A stretch of DNA of 56,482 bases from an uncultured Actinomycetes bacterium (GTDB lineage Bacteria; Actinomycetota; Acidimicrobiia; IMCC26256; PALSA-555), in the NCBI GenBank assembly GCA_937927875.1, contig CALEYV010000034.1:1-56482 (forward strand), in the 5' to 3' direction. Positions 15,855 to 23,863 of this stretch are shown one piece after another. The notes under the pieces were generated by a model. The model worked only from the letters and a program-made list of their open reading frames with translations, was not told the origin of the DNA and searched no databases. How positions within the stretch are numbered: position 1 is the first letter of the stretch; each line of letters starts with the position of its first letter. Position numbers and translations under genes: made by a program.

Positions 15855-17099
15855 TCAGCCGATGACGCCGGCCTCGCGCAGGCGGTCAAGCTCCGCGTCG
15901 GGGAGCCCGAGCTCGCCGCGCAGGACCTCGTCGGTGTGCTCGCCGACCCAGGGCACCCGCGTCTCGGGTCCCTCCTGCACCTTGGTCATCTTCACCGGGT
16001 TGCCCGGCATGAGGTAGGGCGGCTCGCCGTCGGTGCGCGGCACCGCCACGAGCATGTCGCGGGCCGCCACGTGCGGGTCGTCGATCACGTCCGGGGCGGT
16101 GTTCATCGGCCCGGCCGCGATCCCGGCCTCGTTCAGCTCCCGGGCTGCCTCGAGCTTGCTCTTGCCGCCGGCCCAGCCCTCGACCGCGGGGCGGATCACC
16201 TCCTCGAAGTGCACCCGCCAGCCCTCGCGCGTCGCGAAGCGCGGATCGTCGAGCCACTCCGGGTGCCCGATGATCTTGGCCAGCCGCTCGAACTGGTGCT
16301 CGCGACCGACCTGGAGCACGAACCAGCCGTCGTGGGCGCGGAAGCCGTCCATGATGAGCAGCGGCCCGGGCCCGCCCGGTCGGAGCCCCATCGACCAGAA
16401 GTTCGTGACGAGGTCGGTCATGGCGACGACGGCGTCCAGCATCGCGACGTCGACGTACTGGCCCTCGCCGGTGCGGTCGCGGTGGCGCAGCGCGGCGAGG
16501 ATCCCGACCACCGAGAACATCGCGCTCGAGATGTCGCCGAGGGCGCCGACCGGCGCCACCACCGGCGGCTGGTCGTCGACCTGCTTGAAGGCGTAGATCC
16601 CCGACATCGCCTCGACGATCGGCGCGTAGGCCGCCCACGAGTCGTAGGGCGACGCGATCGTGTTCCCGAACCCCGACACCGACGCGTAGATGAGCCGCGG
16701 GTAGCGGGCCGCCAGGTCCTCGTAGCCGAGGCCGAGGCGCGCCATGGTGCCCGGCTTGAAGTTCTCGGCTACGACGTCGTAGTGCTCGGCCAGGGCGAGG
16801 AAGAGGTCGCGGCCCTCCGGGGCCTTCAGGTCGATGCCGACGCTGCGCTTGTTCAGGTTGTTGCGCAGGAACGTGGCGCCGGCCCGCCGACCGGTCGGGT
16901 CAGTCATGGCCGGCAGGGCGCCCCGTCCCGACTCGCCGTCGCCCGGGTGCTCGACCTTCACGACATCGGCGCCCAGCCGGGCCAGCAGCTGGGTGCCGAA
17001 CGGCAGCGCCTGCATCTGCTCGGCGGCCAGGACGCGCACCCCGTCGAGCGGCTTGCCGTACTGCTCGGCCTCGGCGTTGGCGACGTCGCCGAGCTTCAC
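15855..17099 (-). CDS. CaiB/BaiF-family CoA-transferase
   Basis: A 414-residue class III CoA-transferase. It moves CoA between carboxylates via an enzyme-bound aspartyl anhydride. The N-terminal GVRVLAAEQMQALPFGTQLLARLGADVVKVEHP is the CoA-binding Rossmann half; the catalytic Asp is in APVGALGDISSA, and TGEGQYVDVAMLDA follows as usual. Substrate acid unknown. GTG 17099 is chosen because the conserved sequence starts there and GAGGG lies upstream; a longer in-frame ATG extension is Arg/Ala-rich and non-homologous. Divergent from the HMGS-DUF35/thiolase operon. Confidence 0.88.
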   Translation of the reverse strand: MKLGDVANAEAEQYGKPLDGVRVLAAEQMQALPFGTQLLARLGADVVKVEHPGDGESGRGALPAMTDPTGRRAGATFLRNNLNKRSVGIDLKAPEGRDLFLALAEHYDVVAENFKPGTMARLGLGYEDLAARYPRLIYASVSGFGNTIASPYDSWAAYAPIVEAMSGIYAFKQVDDQPPVVAPVGALGDISSAMFSVVGILAALRHRDRTGEGQYVDVAMLDAVVAMTDLVTNFWSMGLRPGGPGPLLIMDGFRAHDGWFVLQVGREHQFERLAKIIGHPEWLDDPRFATREGWRVHFEEVIRPAVEGWAGGKSKLEAARELNEAGIAAGPMNTAPDVIDDPHVAARDMLVAVPRTDGEPPYLMPGNPVKMTKVQEGPETRVPWVGEHTDEVLRGELGLPDAELDRLREAGVIG

Positions 17100-17172
17100 C
17101 GTCGCCGCCCTCGCCGTCGCTCGGCACCGTCGGCGCGCACGGGCGCATCGTATGGCCATCGGCCGAGGCCGG

Positions 17173-17178
17173 TACGAT
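17173..17178 (+). promoter_or_regulatory. -10 element of the HMGS-DUF35/thiolase operon
   Basis: TACGAT lies 7 bases before ATG 17186. It supports ATG over the in-frame GTG immediately upstream, and a leaderless message. Confidence 0.5.
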
Positions 17179-17185
17179 CACGGTG

Positions 17186-18625
17186 ATGCAAGGGATCCTG
17201 AGTGCCGCCGGCTACGTCCCGTACCGCCGCCTCGACCGAGGGACGATCACCGAGACCTTCGCCGCCGGCGGCGGGCGCGGCACCCGCGCCGTGGCCGGCT
17301 ACGACGAGGACACCACCTCGATGGGCGTCGAAGCGGCCCGCCTCGCGCTGCGGGCCGCGCCGAGCGGCGCCCACCCGCGAACCCTCGCCTTCTCGACCAC
17401 CACCCCGGCGTACCTCGACAAGACCAACGCCACCGCCATCCACGCCGCGCTGCGGCTCGACACCGACGTGCTGGCGGCCGACTTCGGCGGCGCCATCCGC
17501 TCCGGTCTCGCCGCCCTCACGGCCGCCCTCCACGGTCCCGACCCGACGCTGCTCGTCACCGCCGACGTCCGCGACGGGCTGCCCACCAGCGCCGACGAGG
17601 CCGCCGGCGGTGACGGCGCGGCCGCGATCCTGGTCGGCTCCGACACCGACGGGCCCGCGCTGGCGACGCTGGCCGGCGAGGGGCACACCACCGAGGAGTT
17701 CATCGACCGGTGGCGGACACCGGGCGACAACCGCTCGAAGGTGTGGGAGGAGCGCTTCGGCGAGACGAAGTACGTCCCGCTCGGCGAGCAGGCATGGAAC
17801 GCGGCGCTGAAATCGGCCGAGTTGAGCGCGGACCAGGTCGACCAAGTGATCGTCACCGGGGCGCACGCCCGAGCCATCCGGTCGCTGACGGCGCGGCTCG
17901 GCGTCGACAAGAGCAAGCTCGCCGACGACCTCAGCGGGTCGGTCGGCTTCACCGGCGCCGCGCACCCCGCCCTGCTCCTCGCCGCCGCGCTCGAGCAGGC
18001 GTCACCGGGGCAGACGATCGCACTCGTCGCGCTCGCCGACGGCGCCGACGTCCTCGTCTTCCGCACCACCGACGCCGTCGGGACCTGGAAGCCCGCCCGC
18101 GCCGTCGCGGACCAGATCGCGGCCGGCGCGCCGCTCTCCTACGGCAAGTTCCTCACCTGGCGCGGCGTCGTCACCGTCGAGCCGCCCCGCCGCCCCGAGC
18201 CGGACCGGATCTCGGCCGCGGTCACCGGTCGCACCGAGCACTTCAAGTACGGGTTCGTCGGCTCGAAGGACCGGACCAGCGACGCCCTCCACCTCCCGCC
18301 GGCCCGCGTGTCACGGGTCGGCGACGCGGTCGACGACATGGAGCCGGCGCCGATGGCCGACGTGCCGGGCACGATCGCGGCGTTCACGATCGACCGCATC
18401 GCGTACTCGCCGAGCCCGCCCATCGTGTTCGCCATCGTCGACTTCGACGGCGGAGGCCGACTCCCGATCGAGCTCACCGACGTGAACGCGGACGCGCTGC
18501 AAGTCGGGGATCGGGTCGAGATGACGTTCCGGCGGCTCTTCACCGCCGACGGCATCCACAACTACTTCTGGAAGGCCCGTCCGTTCCCGGCGGGCGCCCA
18601 GGGCAAGGAAGGATCCAGCGCATGA
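17186..18625 (+). CDS. HMG-CoA-synthase-like protein fused to DUF35 OB-fold, catalytic Cys absent
   Basis: A 479-residue fusion. Residues 1-300 are a ketosynthase-III/HMG-CoA-synthase fold (ILSAAGYVPYRRL start; SVGFTGAAHPALLLAAALE in the C-half). Where family members have the nucleophilic Cys, this protein reads ADFGGAIRSG (98-107), with Ile104 at the Cys position. Residues 320-465 are a DUF35 OB-fold, but the zinc-ribbon Cys pairs are lost (GSKDRTSDALHLPPARVSRVG, with Asp/Ser/Gly at Cys positions). In archaea, HMGS, thiolase and DUF35 form one substrate-channelling complex; here two of the parts are fused and the thiolase overlaps downstream (ATGA). Probably a scaffold or pseudoenzyme subunit. 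Confidence 0.8.
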   Translation: MQGILSAAGYVPYRRLDRGTITETFAAGGGRGTRAVAGYDEDTTSMGVEAARLALRAAPSGAHPRTLAFSTTTPAYLDKTNATAIHAALRLDTDVLAADFGGAIRSGLAALTAALHGPDPTLLVTADVRDGLPTSADEAAGGDGAAAILVGSDTDGPALATLAGEGHTTEEFIDRWRTPGDNRSKVWEERFGETKYVPLGEQAWNAALKSAELSADQVDQVIVTGAHARAIRSLTARLGVDKSKLADDLSGSVGFTGAAHPALLLAAALEQASPGQTIALVALADGADVLVFRTTDAVGTWKPARAVADQIAAGAPLSYGKFLTWRGVVTVEPPRRPEPDRISAAVTGRTEHFKYGFVGSKDRTSDALHLPPARVSRVGDAVDDMEPAPMADVPGTIAAFTIDRIAYSPSPPIVFAIVDFDGGGRLPIELTDVNADALQVGDRVEMTFRRLFTADGIHNYFWKARPFPAGAQGKEGSSA

Positions 18626-19818
18626 GTTCGCACGGCATCAAGGACCAGGTCGCCATCGTCGGGATGGGCTGCACCAAGTTCGGCGAGCACTGGAGCAAGA
18701 ACGCCGACGACCTGCTCATCGAGTCCACGACCCAGGCCCTGAACAGCGCCGGCGTCACCAAGCAGGACATCGACGCCTACTGGGTCGGCACCGCCATGTC
18801 CGGCATGTCGGGCATGACGGTCTCGCGGCCGCTGCAGCTGCACAACAAGCCGGTCACAAGAGTCGAGAACTTCTGCGCTACCGGCTCCGAGGCGCTGCGC
18901 AACGCCGCCTACGCGGTGGCGTCGGGTGCCTATGACAGCGCGCTCGCGGTCGGGGTCGAGAAGGTGAAGGACAGCGGCTACCAGGGCCTGGTCGGCGCCG
19001 GCAAGACGCCGACCGACGGCACGAACCGCACCCTCACCGCGGCCGCCATGTTCGCCATGTGCGCCCCCGCCTACGGGAACCGGTACGGCGTGGGCGACGA
19101 CCAGATGCGCGAGGTCCTGGCCCGCATCTCGTGGAAGAACCACTACAACGGCGCCCGGAACGAGCGGGCGCAGTTCCGCAAGGAGGTGTCGATGGACACC
19201 ATCTGCGGGGCGCCGCTCATGGCGGGCGGGCTGCGGGTCTTCGACTGCTCCGGCGTCGCGGACGGCAGCGCGGCCGCCGTCCTCGTGCGGGCCGAGGACG
19301 CGCACCAGTACACCGACCGGCCCCTGTACGTGAAGGCGCTGGCGTTCGTGGCCGGCAACGCGTCCGGCAACGCCGACCCGGACTACGACTACACGTACTT
19401 CCCGGAGATCGAGGCGGCCGGCCGCGACGCCTACGCGCAGGCCGGCGTCACCGACCCCCGCAGCCAGATCGCCATGGCCGAGGTGCACGACTGCTTCACG
19501 CCGGCCGAGCTGCTCATCTACGAGGACCTCGGCTTCGCGGAGCGGGGCTCGGCGTGGAAGGAGGTCCTCGCCGGGACCTTCGACCTCGCCGGCGACCTGC
19601 CGGTCAACCCCGACGGGGGCCTGAAGAGCTTCGGGCACCCGGTCGGCGCCTCGGGGCTGCGCATGTTCTTCGAGACGTGGCTGCAGCTGCGGGGCGACGC
19701 CCCCGAGGAGCGCCGGATCGCGCACGCCGACCGCGGCCTCGCGCTCACGCACAACCTCGGCGGCTACCCGGGCGAGATGGTCAGCTTCGTCGGCATCGTC
19801 GGCAACGAGCTCGGCTGA
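18622..19818 (+). CDS. Thiolase/SCP-x-type lipid-transfer thiolase
   Basis: A 398-residue thiolase-superfamily protein. The nucleophile position is Cys85 (VENFCATGSEAL). The second motif VHDCFTPAE replaces NEAF, and the His motif is SFGHPVGASGLR. The C-terminal Cys-x-Gly of biosynthetic thiolases is missing (THNLGGYPGE), as in SCP2-thiolases. Such proteins pair with DUF35 subunits, either as thiolases or, as Ltp2 with ChsH2 in steroid side-chain removal, as retro-aldolases. ATG 18622 overlaps the stop of the HMGS-DUF35 gene and has a strong AAGGAAGGA ribosome site, so equal expression and a complex are likely. Confidence 0.88.
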   Translation: MSSHGIKDQVAIVGMGCTKFGEHWSKNADDLLIESTTQALNSAGVTKQDIDAYWVGTAMSGMSGMTVSRPLQLHNKPVTRVENFCATGSEALRNAAYAVASGAYDSALAVGVEKVKDSGYQGLVGAGKTPTDGTNRTLTAAAMFAMCAPAYGNRYGVGDDQMREVLARISWKNHYNGARNERAQFRKEVSMDTICGAPLMAGGLRVFDCSGVADGSAAAVLVRAEDAHQYTDRPLYVKALAFVAGNASGNADPDYDYTYFPEIEAAGRDAYAQAGVTDPRSQIAMAEVHDCFTPAELLIYEDLGFAERGSAWKEVLAGTFDLAGDLPVNPDGGLKSFGHPVGASGLRMFFETWLQLRGDAPEERRIAHADRGLALTHNLGGYPGEMVSFVGIVGNELG

Positions 19819-19821
19819 GGG

Positions 19822-20910
19822 TCAGCCCAGCCAGTCGCGCAGAACCGCCTCGCGGTCCGCGCCCAAATCGGGACCGCCGCCGGCGAGCATCGGCGCCAGG
19901 CTGCCCCGGGCCCGCAGGTGCTCGTCCGCGAGGACGGCACCGACGTCGTTGACCGGGGCAACCGGGATCCGCGCCTCGAGCAGCGGCGCCACGGCCGCGT
20001 CCCGGTCTCGCGCCGCCACGAAGGCGGCGACGAGGCCGTCGAGCTCGTCGGCGTGGCGCAGCCGGTCGGCCGCCCGACCGAAGCGAGCGCGGTCCTCGGG
20101 ACCGTCGCGGCCGAGCAGCGTGAGCAGCCGCGACACCTGGGGGTCGGTGGTGCCGGACACCGCCACGTACTCGCCGTCCCGGGTCCGGTACACGTTGCGG
20201 GGCACGCCGCCGCGCACGCGGCTCCCCGAACGTCGGGGCGGGTCGGCGGGGTCGTAGCCAGCGATCGTGCCGCCGAGCACGGCGAGCACCGGCTCGTACA
20301 TGGCGACGTCGACCAGCCGGCCCGGCGACCCGCGCTGGCGGGCCCACGACGCGGCAAGGGCGCCGATGACACCCCAGAAGGCGGTGAGCGTGTCGCCGAG
20401 CGGCACCGACGACAGCGTCGGCGCGCCGTCGGGCTCACCGGTGAGCGACGCCAGCCCGGCGAACGCCTCCGCGAGCGTGCCGGCCCCGGGCCGGTCGGCG
20501 TACGGGCCGGTGAGGCCGTAGCAGCTGACCGCGACCACCACGAGCGAGGCGTTGATCGCCGCCAGCTGCTCGTACCGGCAGCCCCACCGCTCCCGCACCG
20601 CCGGCGTCAGGTTCTCGACCAGCACGTCGGCGACAGCCACGAGCCGGTGGAACACCGCGCGGTCGGCGTCGGTGTCGAGGTCGAGGACGACCGAGCGCTT
20701 GTGGCGCGCCACCCACGACCAGTTGCGGGAGACGCCGTCTCGCACGACGCCCATGCTCCGCATCGGGTCCCCGCCCGGCGGCTCGATCTTGACCACGTCC
20801 GCGCCGAGGTCGCCGAGCATGGCGCCGACCTGCGGCGCCGCGTAGAGCGTGGCCAGCTCGAGGACCCGCAGCCCGGCCAGCGGCGGGTCGGCCGGGCCCG
20901 CCCCGGTCAA
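19822..20910 (-). CDS. CaiB/BaiF-family CoA-transferase
   Basis: A 362-residue class III CoA-transferase. It has the N-terminal GLRVLELATLYAAPQVGAMLGDLGADVVKIE, and SSVPLGDTLTAFWGV with the catalytic Asp, followed by GRLVDVAMYEP. It is shorter than the copy at 15855 and only distantly similar. The TTG start at 20910 overlaps the cupin stop (TTGA), so it is translationally coupled to the cupin. Third gene of the LLM-cupin-CoA-transferase run and convergent with the thiolase (3 bases apart). Substrate unknown. Confidence 0.86.
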   Translation of the reverse strand: MTGAGPADPPLAGLRVLELATLYAAPQVGAMLGDLGADVVKIEPPGGDPMRSMGVVRDGVSRNWSWVARHKRSVVLDLDTDADRAVFHRLVAVADVLVENLTPAVRERWGCRYEQLAAINASLVVVAVSCYGLTGPYADRPGAGTLAEAFAGLASLTGEPDGAPTLSSVPLGDTLTAFWGVIGALAASWARQRGSPGRLVDVAMYEPVLAVLGGTIAGYDPADPPRRSGSRVRGGVPRNVYRTRDGEYVAVSGTTDPQVSRLLTLLGRDGPEDRARFGRAADRLRHADELDGLVAAFVAARDRDAAVAPLLEARIPVAPVNDVGAVLADEHLRARGSLAPMLAGGGPDLGADREAVLRDWLG

Positions 20911-21230
20911 TCCTTGAGCTCGACGAGGATCTCCCGGTAGCGGCGGGCCCCGGTGTTCTTCGCCGTCTCGATGCCGCCCCGCTCGATGTAGATGACGTTG
21001 CCGGGCGCGACGTCGCCCTCGACCGTCCCCGCTGGATATGAGCCCCCGGTGTCGGGCTCGAAGATCCCGGCGATCTTGTCGCCCTCGAGCTGGATCAGCA
21101 GGTAGTCGAGCTTGTGCTCGTGCACGTCCGAGCTCTGGCCCGGGTCGAGCTCCATCTCCCACACCCGCACCCGGTCGTTCTCGAACAGGCGCTTGGTGGC
21201 GACGTCACCGAGCTTGCGGTCGGCGCCCAT
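20907..21230 (-). CDS. Small single-domain cupin
   Basis: A 107-residue one-cupin protein: RVWEMELDPGQSSDVHEHKLDYLLIQLEG is the first cupin motif (His-x-His present) and GDVAPGNVIYIERGGIETAKN is the second, in which the usual His is replaced (ERGG). Partial loss of metal ligands suggests a binding or regulatory role, or an isomerase, rather than a dioxygenase. ATG 21230 has AAGGGGG 5 bases upstream. It lies between an LLM oxidoreductase and a CoA-transferase in a probable operon. Confidence 0.78.
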   Translation of the reverse strand: MGADRKLGDVATKRLFENDRVRVWEMELDPGQSSDVHEHKLDYLLIQLEGDKIAGIFEPDTGGSYPAGTVEGDVAPGNVIYIERGGIETAKNTGARRYREILVELKD

Positions 21231-21258
21231 GCCATGCCCCCTTCCGTCGTCGCTTCGG

Positions 21259-22143
21259 TCACAGCCGGCTGGCTGCGCCGACGTACTCGTCGCCGAGCTT
21301 GCCGATCGCCTCCCGGATCCCGGCTGGGTCGGCCGCGAACGCCGTCAGCACCAGCTGGTCGACGCCGGCGTCACGGTAGGCCGGGAGGTGGGACGGCTGC
21401 ACCGGCTGCAGGTACGAGCCGACCGCCACGTCGACGTCGGCCCGGGACCGGCCGGCGTCGGCGAGGAAGCGGTCCAGGCGCTGCACCGACGCGCCGGCGG
21501 AGTCGGGCAGGTGGTTGAAGCCGATCCACCCGTCGCCGAGGTCCGCCACCCGCCGCAGGGCGGCGTCGGTCTCGCCCCCGAAGTACACGGGCGGGTTCGG
21601 CTGCTGGATCGGCTTCGGGTACATGCGGCAGGCCGGCAGCGTGTAGTGCTCGCCCTGGTAGGTCGAGACGTCGTCCCGCCAGCAGGCGTGCATCACCGCC
21701 AGGTACTCGCGGGTGCGGTCGGCCCGGCCCGGGAACGGCGCGTCGAGCACCTCGAACTCCTCGCGCAGCCAGCCGATCCCGACGCCGAAGTCGACCCGGC
21801 CGCCGGACAGCCAGTCGGCGGTCACCACCGACTTGGCGGTGTACACGGGGTTGCGCTGCGGCACCAGGCAGACCGCGGTGCCGAGCCGGATCCGCTCCGT
21901 GACCCCGGCCAGGAAGGTGAGGGTGGTGAACAGCTCGAGCATCCCGGCGTCGGGCGGCAGCCCCAGGCGGCCGTCGGCCGAGTACGGGTAGCTGGAGGCG
22001 TACTCGTCGAGGAACACGACGTGCTCACCGACCCAGATCGAAGAGAAGCCGCCCGCCTCGGCCGCCTGGGCGTAGGCGGTGAGGAACTCCGGCGTGGCGA
22101 CCGGGCTCACGCTCGGGAGGAACAGCCCGATCCGCAACGCCAC
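21259..22143 (-). CDS. LLM-class F420-dependent oxidoreductase
   Basis: A 294-residue TIM-barrel luciferase-like enzyme. LRIGLFLPS begins the barrel, GFSSIWVGEHVVF is the second strand, and TERIRLGTAVCLVPQRNPVYTAK and GRVDFGVGIGWLREEFE are the cofactor-site motifs of the F420 group (TIGR03619-like). Uses reduced or oxidised F420 rather than FMN by family analogy. The GTG start is immediately preceded by AAGGAG. It is followed by cupin and CoA-transferase genes on the same strand, suggesting a role in the same acyl-CoA pathway. Confidence 0.87.
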   Translation of the reverse strand: MALRIGLFLPSVSPVATPEFLTAYAQAAEAGGFSSIWVGEHVVFLDEYASSYPYSADGRLGLPPDAGMLELFTTLTFLAGVTERIRLGTAVCLVPQRNPVYTAKSVVTADWLSGGRVDFGVGIGWLREEFEVLDAPFPGRADRTREYLAVMHACWRDDVSTYQGEHYTLPACRMYPKPIQQPNPPVYFGGETDAALRRVADLGDGWIGFNHLPDSAGASVQRLDRFLADAGRSRADVDVAVGSYLQPVQPSHLPAYRDAGVDQLVLTAFAADPAGIREAIGKLGDEYVGAASRL

Positions 22144-22231
22144 CTCCTTGGCTCGACCGGGGCCGCGGAGCCTAACGGGGCTGGACGGTCCGCCATCGGG
22201 AGCCGCGCCGCAGCGTGCGACGATCGGGGCT

Positions 22232-22666
22232 GTGCCAGACCTGCTGACCGACGACGACTACGAGCGGCTGCTGGCCTTCCGGACCGACCTGCGCCGGTTC
22301 CTGCGCTGGAGCGAGCAGGCGGCGACGGCCGCCGGCCTGACGCCGGCCCAGCACCAGCTGCTGCTGGCCGTCCGCGGCAACCCGGACCCGAGCGGCCCCA
22401 CCATCGGCGACGTCGCCGACGCGCTGCTGCTCCGCCACCACAGCGCGGTCGGCCTCGTCGACCGGGCGGTGACCGCGGGGCTCGTGCGCCGGGTGCCCGA
22501 CGCCCACGATCATCGGGTCGTGCGGCTCGAGCTGACATCCCGCGGCGCGCGCTCGCTCGATCGCCTCGCGCAGGCGCACCTCACCGAGCTCGCCGACCTC
22601 GCGCCGCACCTGGTCGGACTCGCCGACCGGGTGCAGGGCGGGCCCCGTCCCGCCGGTGACCGCTGA
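22232..22666 (+). CDS. MarR-family winged-helix regulator
   Basis: A 144-residue repressor-type protein. Helices AAGLTPAQHQLLLAVRG and TIGDVADALLLRHHSAVGLVDRAV form the winged HTH; the wing is DAHDHRVVRLELTSRG, typical of MarR proteins. It probably senses a phenolic or acyl ligand and acts as a dimer. GTG 22232 is chosen 7 bases after a weak -10 (GACGAT). Divergent from the LLM-cupin-CoA-transferase operon at 22143, which it may control. A strong intrinsic terminator follows at 22702-22757. Confidence 0.85.
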   Translation: MPDLLTDDDYERLLAFRTDLRRFLRWSEQAATAAGLTPAQHQLLLAVRGNPDPSGPTIGDVADALLLRHHSAVGLVDRAVTAGLVRRVPDAHDHRVVRLELTSRGARSLDRLAQAHLTELADLAPHLVGLADRVQGGPRPAGDR

Positions 22667-22701
22667 CGGGAATGTCGAAGATGACCGGTATGTTGGCCCG
22701 C

Positions 22702-22757
22702 GGGGCGGCTCCGCTCGTGCCCACCCGCCCGGGTGCGGGCAGGAGCCGCTCCTTTTT
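22702..22757 (+). terminator. Rho-independent terminator after the marR gene
   Basis: GGGGCGGCTCC (22702-22712) pairs with GGAGCCGCTCC (22742-22752), one G-T pair included. An inner TGCCC/GGGCA stem fills the loop, and TTTTT follows (22753-22757). It separates the marR transcript from the LLM gene at 22793, though it could also act as an attenuator in that gene's leader. Confidence 0.7.
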
Positions 22758-22792
22758 CGTGCCCGGTCGTCGACGTCGCGCCGGGCGATGAC

Positions 22793-23729
22793 ATGACGAA
22801 GCCGCTGCGGTTCGGCGTCATCACCTCCCGCGCCGACGACGGCCCCGCGTGGCGGGCCCGGGCCCGGCGGGCCGAGGACCTCGGGTACTCGTCGCTCCTC
22901 ATGCCCGACCACTTCCAGGACCAGTGGGCGCCGCTGGTGGCGCTGACGGTGGCGATGGAGGCGACGACAGACCTGCACGTGGGGACGCTCGTGTTCGCCA
23001 ACGACTACCGCCACCCGGTCGTGCTGGCGAAGGAGCTCGCCACCCTGGACCGGGCCAGCGCGGGCCGGCTCGAGGTCGGGCTCGGCGCGGGCTGGAAGCG
23101 CTCCGACTACGAGGAGGCCGTGGCTCGCGTACGACCGTGCCGGGCTCCGGATCGAGCGCATGGGGGAGGCGCTCGACGTCATGCGGGCGCTGTGGTCCTC
23201 GGCCGCCCCGGTCCACTTCGACGGCGTCCACTACCAGGTGGACGGCGCGGTCGGGACGCCCCGCCCGTGGCGGCCGGCGGGTCCGCCCGTCTGCATCGGC
23301 GGGGGTGGTCGGCGGATCCTGTCGCTGGCGGCCCGGGTCGCCGACGTGGTGAGCCTGAACGCGACGCTCTCGGCGGGGGAGCTGGGTGCCGACACCGCGT
23401 CGTCGGCGACGCCGAGCGCCTTCGACGAGAAGGTCGGCTGGGTGCGCGACGCGGCCGGGCCCCGCTTCGACGCCATCGAGCTGCAGTGCCACTGCCCGTT
23501 CGTGATGGTCACCGCCGATCGCGACACGATCGCGGAGCGCATGGCGGGGGCCTTCGGACTGACCCCGCCCGAGGCGATCGGGGTTCCGCTCGTCCTGCTC
23601 GGCTCGGTGGAGCAGCTGTGCGAGACGATCGAGGAACGCCGGGCCCGCTACGGGCTCACGTACTGGATCGTCCCCGACGACGCGATGGAGGCGGTGGCGC
23701 CCGTCGTGGCCCGGCTCGCCGGCGGCTGA
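22793..23729 (+). pseudogene. F420-dependent LLM oxidoreductase (TIGR03621-like), single-base frameshift
   Basis: The first 109 codons (TKPLRFGVITSRADD, LMPDHFQDQWAPL, GRLEVGLGAGWKRSDYEEA) and the region from about 23131 (YDRAGLRIERMGEALDVM through YWIVPDDAMEAVAPVVARLAGG) are two halves of one 311-residue LLM protein in different frames. Removing one T at 23121 turns VARV into EAGLAYDRAG and restores a perfect family sequence. The remainder is intact with no other stops, so this is either a very recent inactivation or an assembly error. ATG 22793 was chosen because the barrel's first strand starts there. Cofactor F420 is inferred from the subfamily. Confidence 0.85.
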
Positions 23730-23761
23730 GTCACCGCCGGGTCACCGGCCGCCCGGTGCTG

Positions 23762-23779
23762 GCGGCCGTCGACGGCCGC
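23762..23779. other. 18-bp perfect GC-rich palindrome in a convergent gap
   Basis: GCGGCCGTC-GACGGCCGC lies between the frameshifted LLM gene (ends 23729) and the large surface-protein gene (ends 23864). No T-run follows; it could be a bidirectional stop or chance in GC-rich DNA. The rest of the gap shows nothing else. Confidence 0.3.
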
Positions 23780-23863
23780 AAGGGGCCCGGTCGCGGCGGG
23801 CCGGGTCGGCGCCGCCCGGCCCACACGGTCAGCCCAGCCCGCGACGAGCCGTGACGCGGTTGT

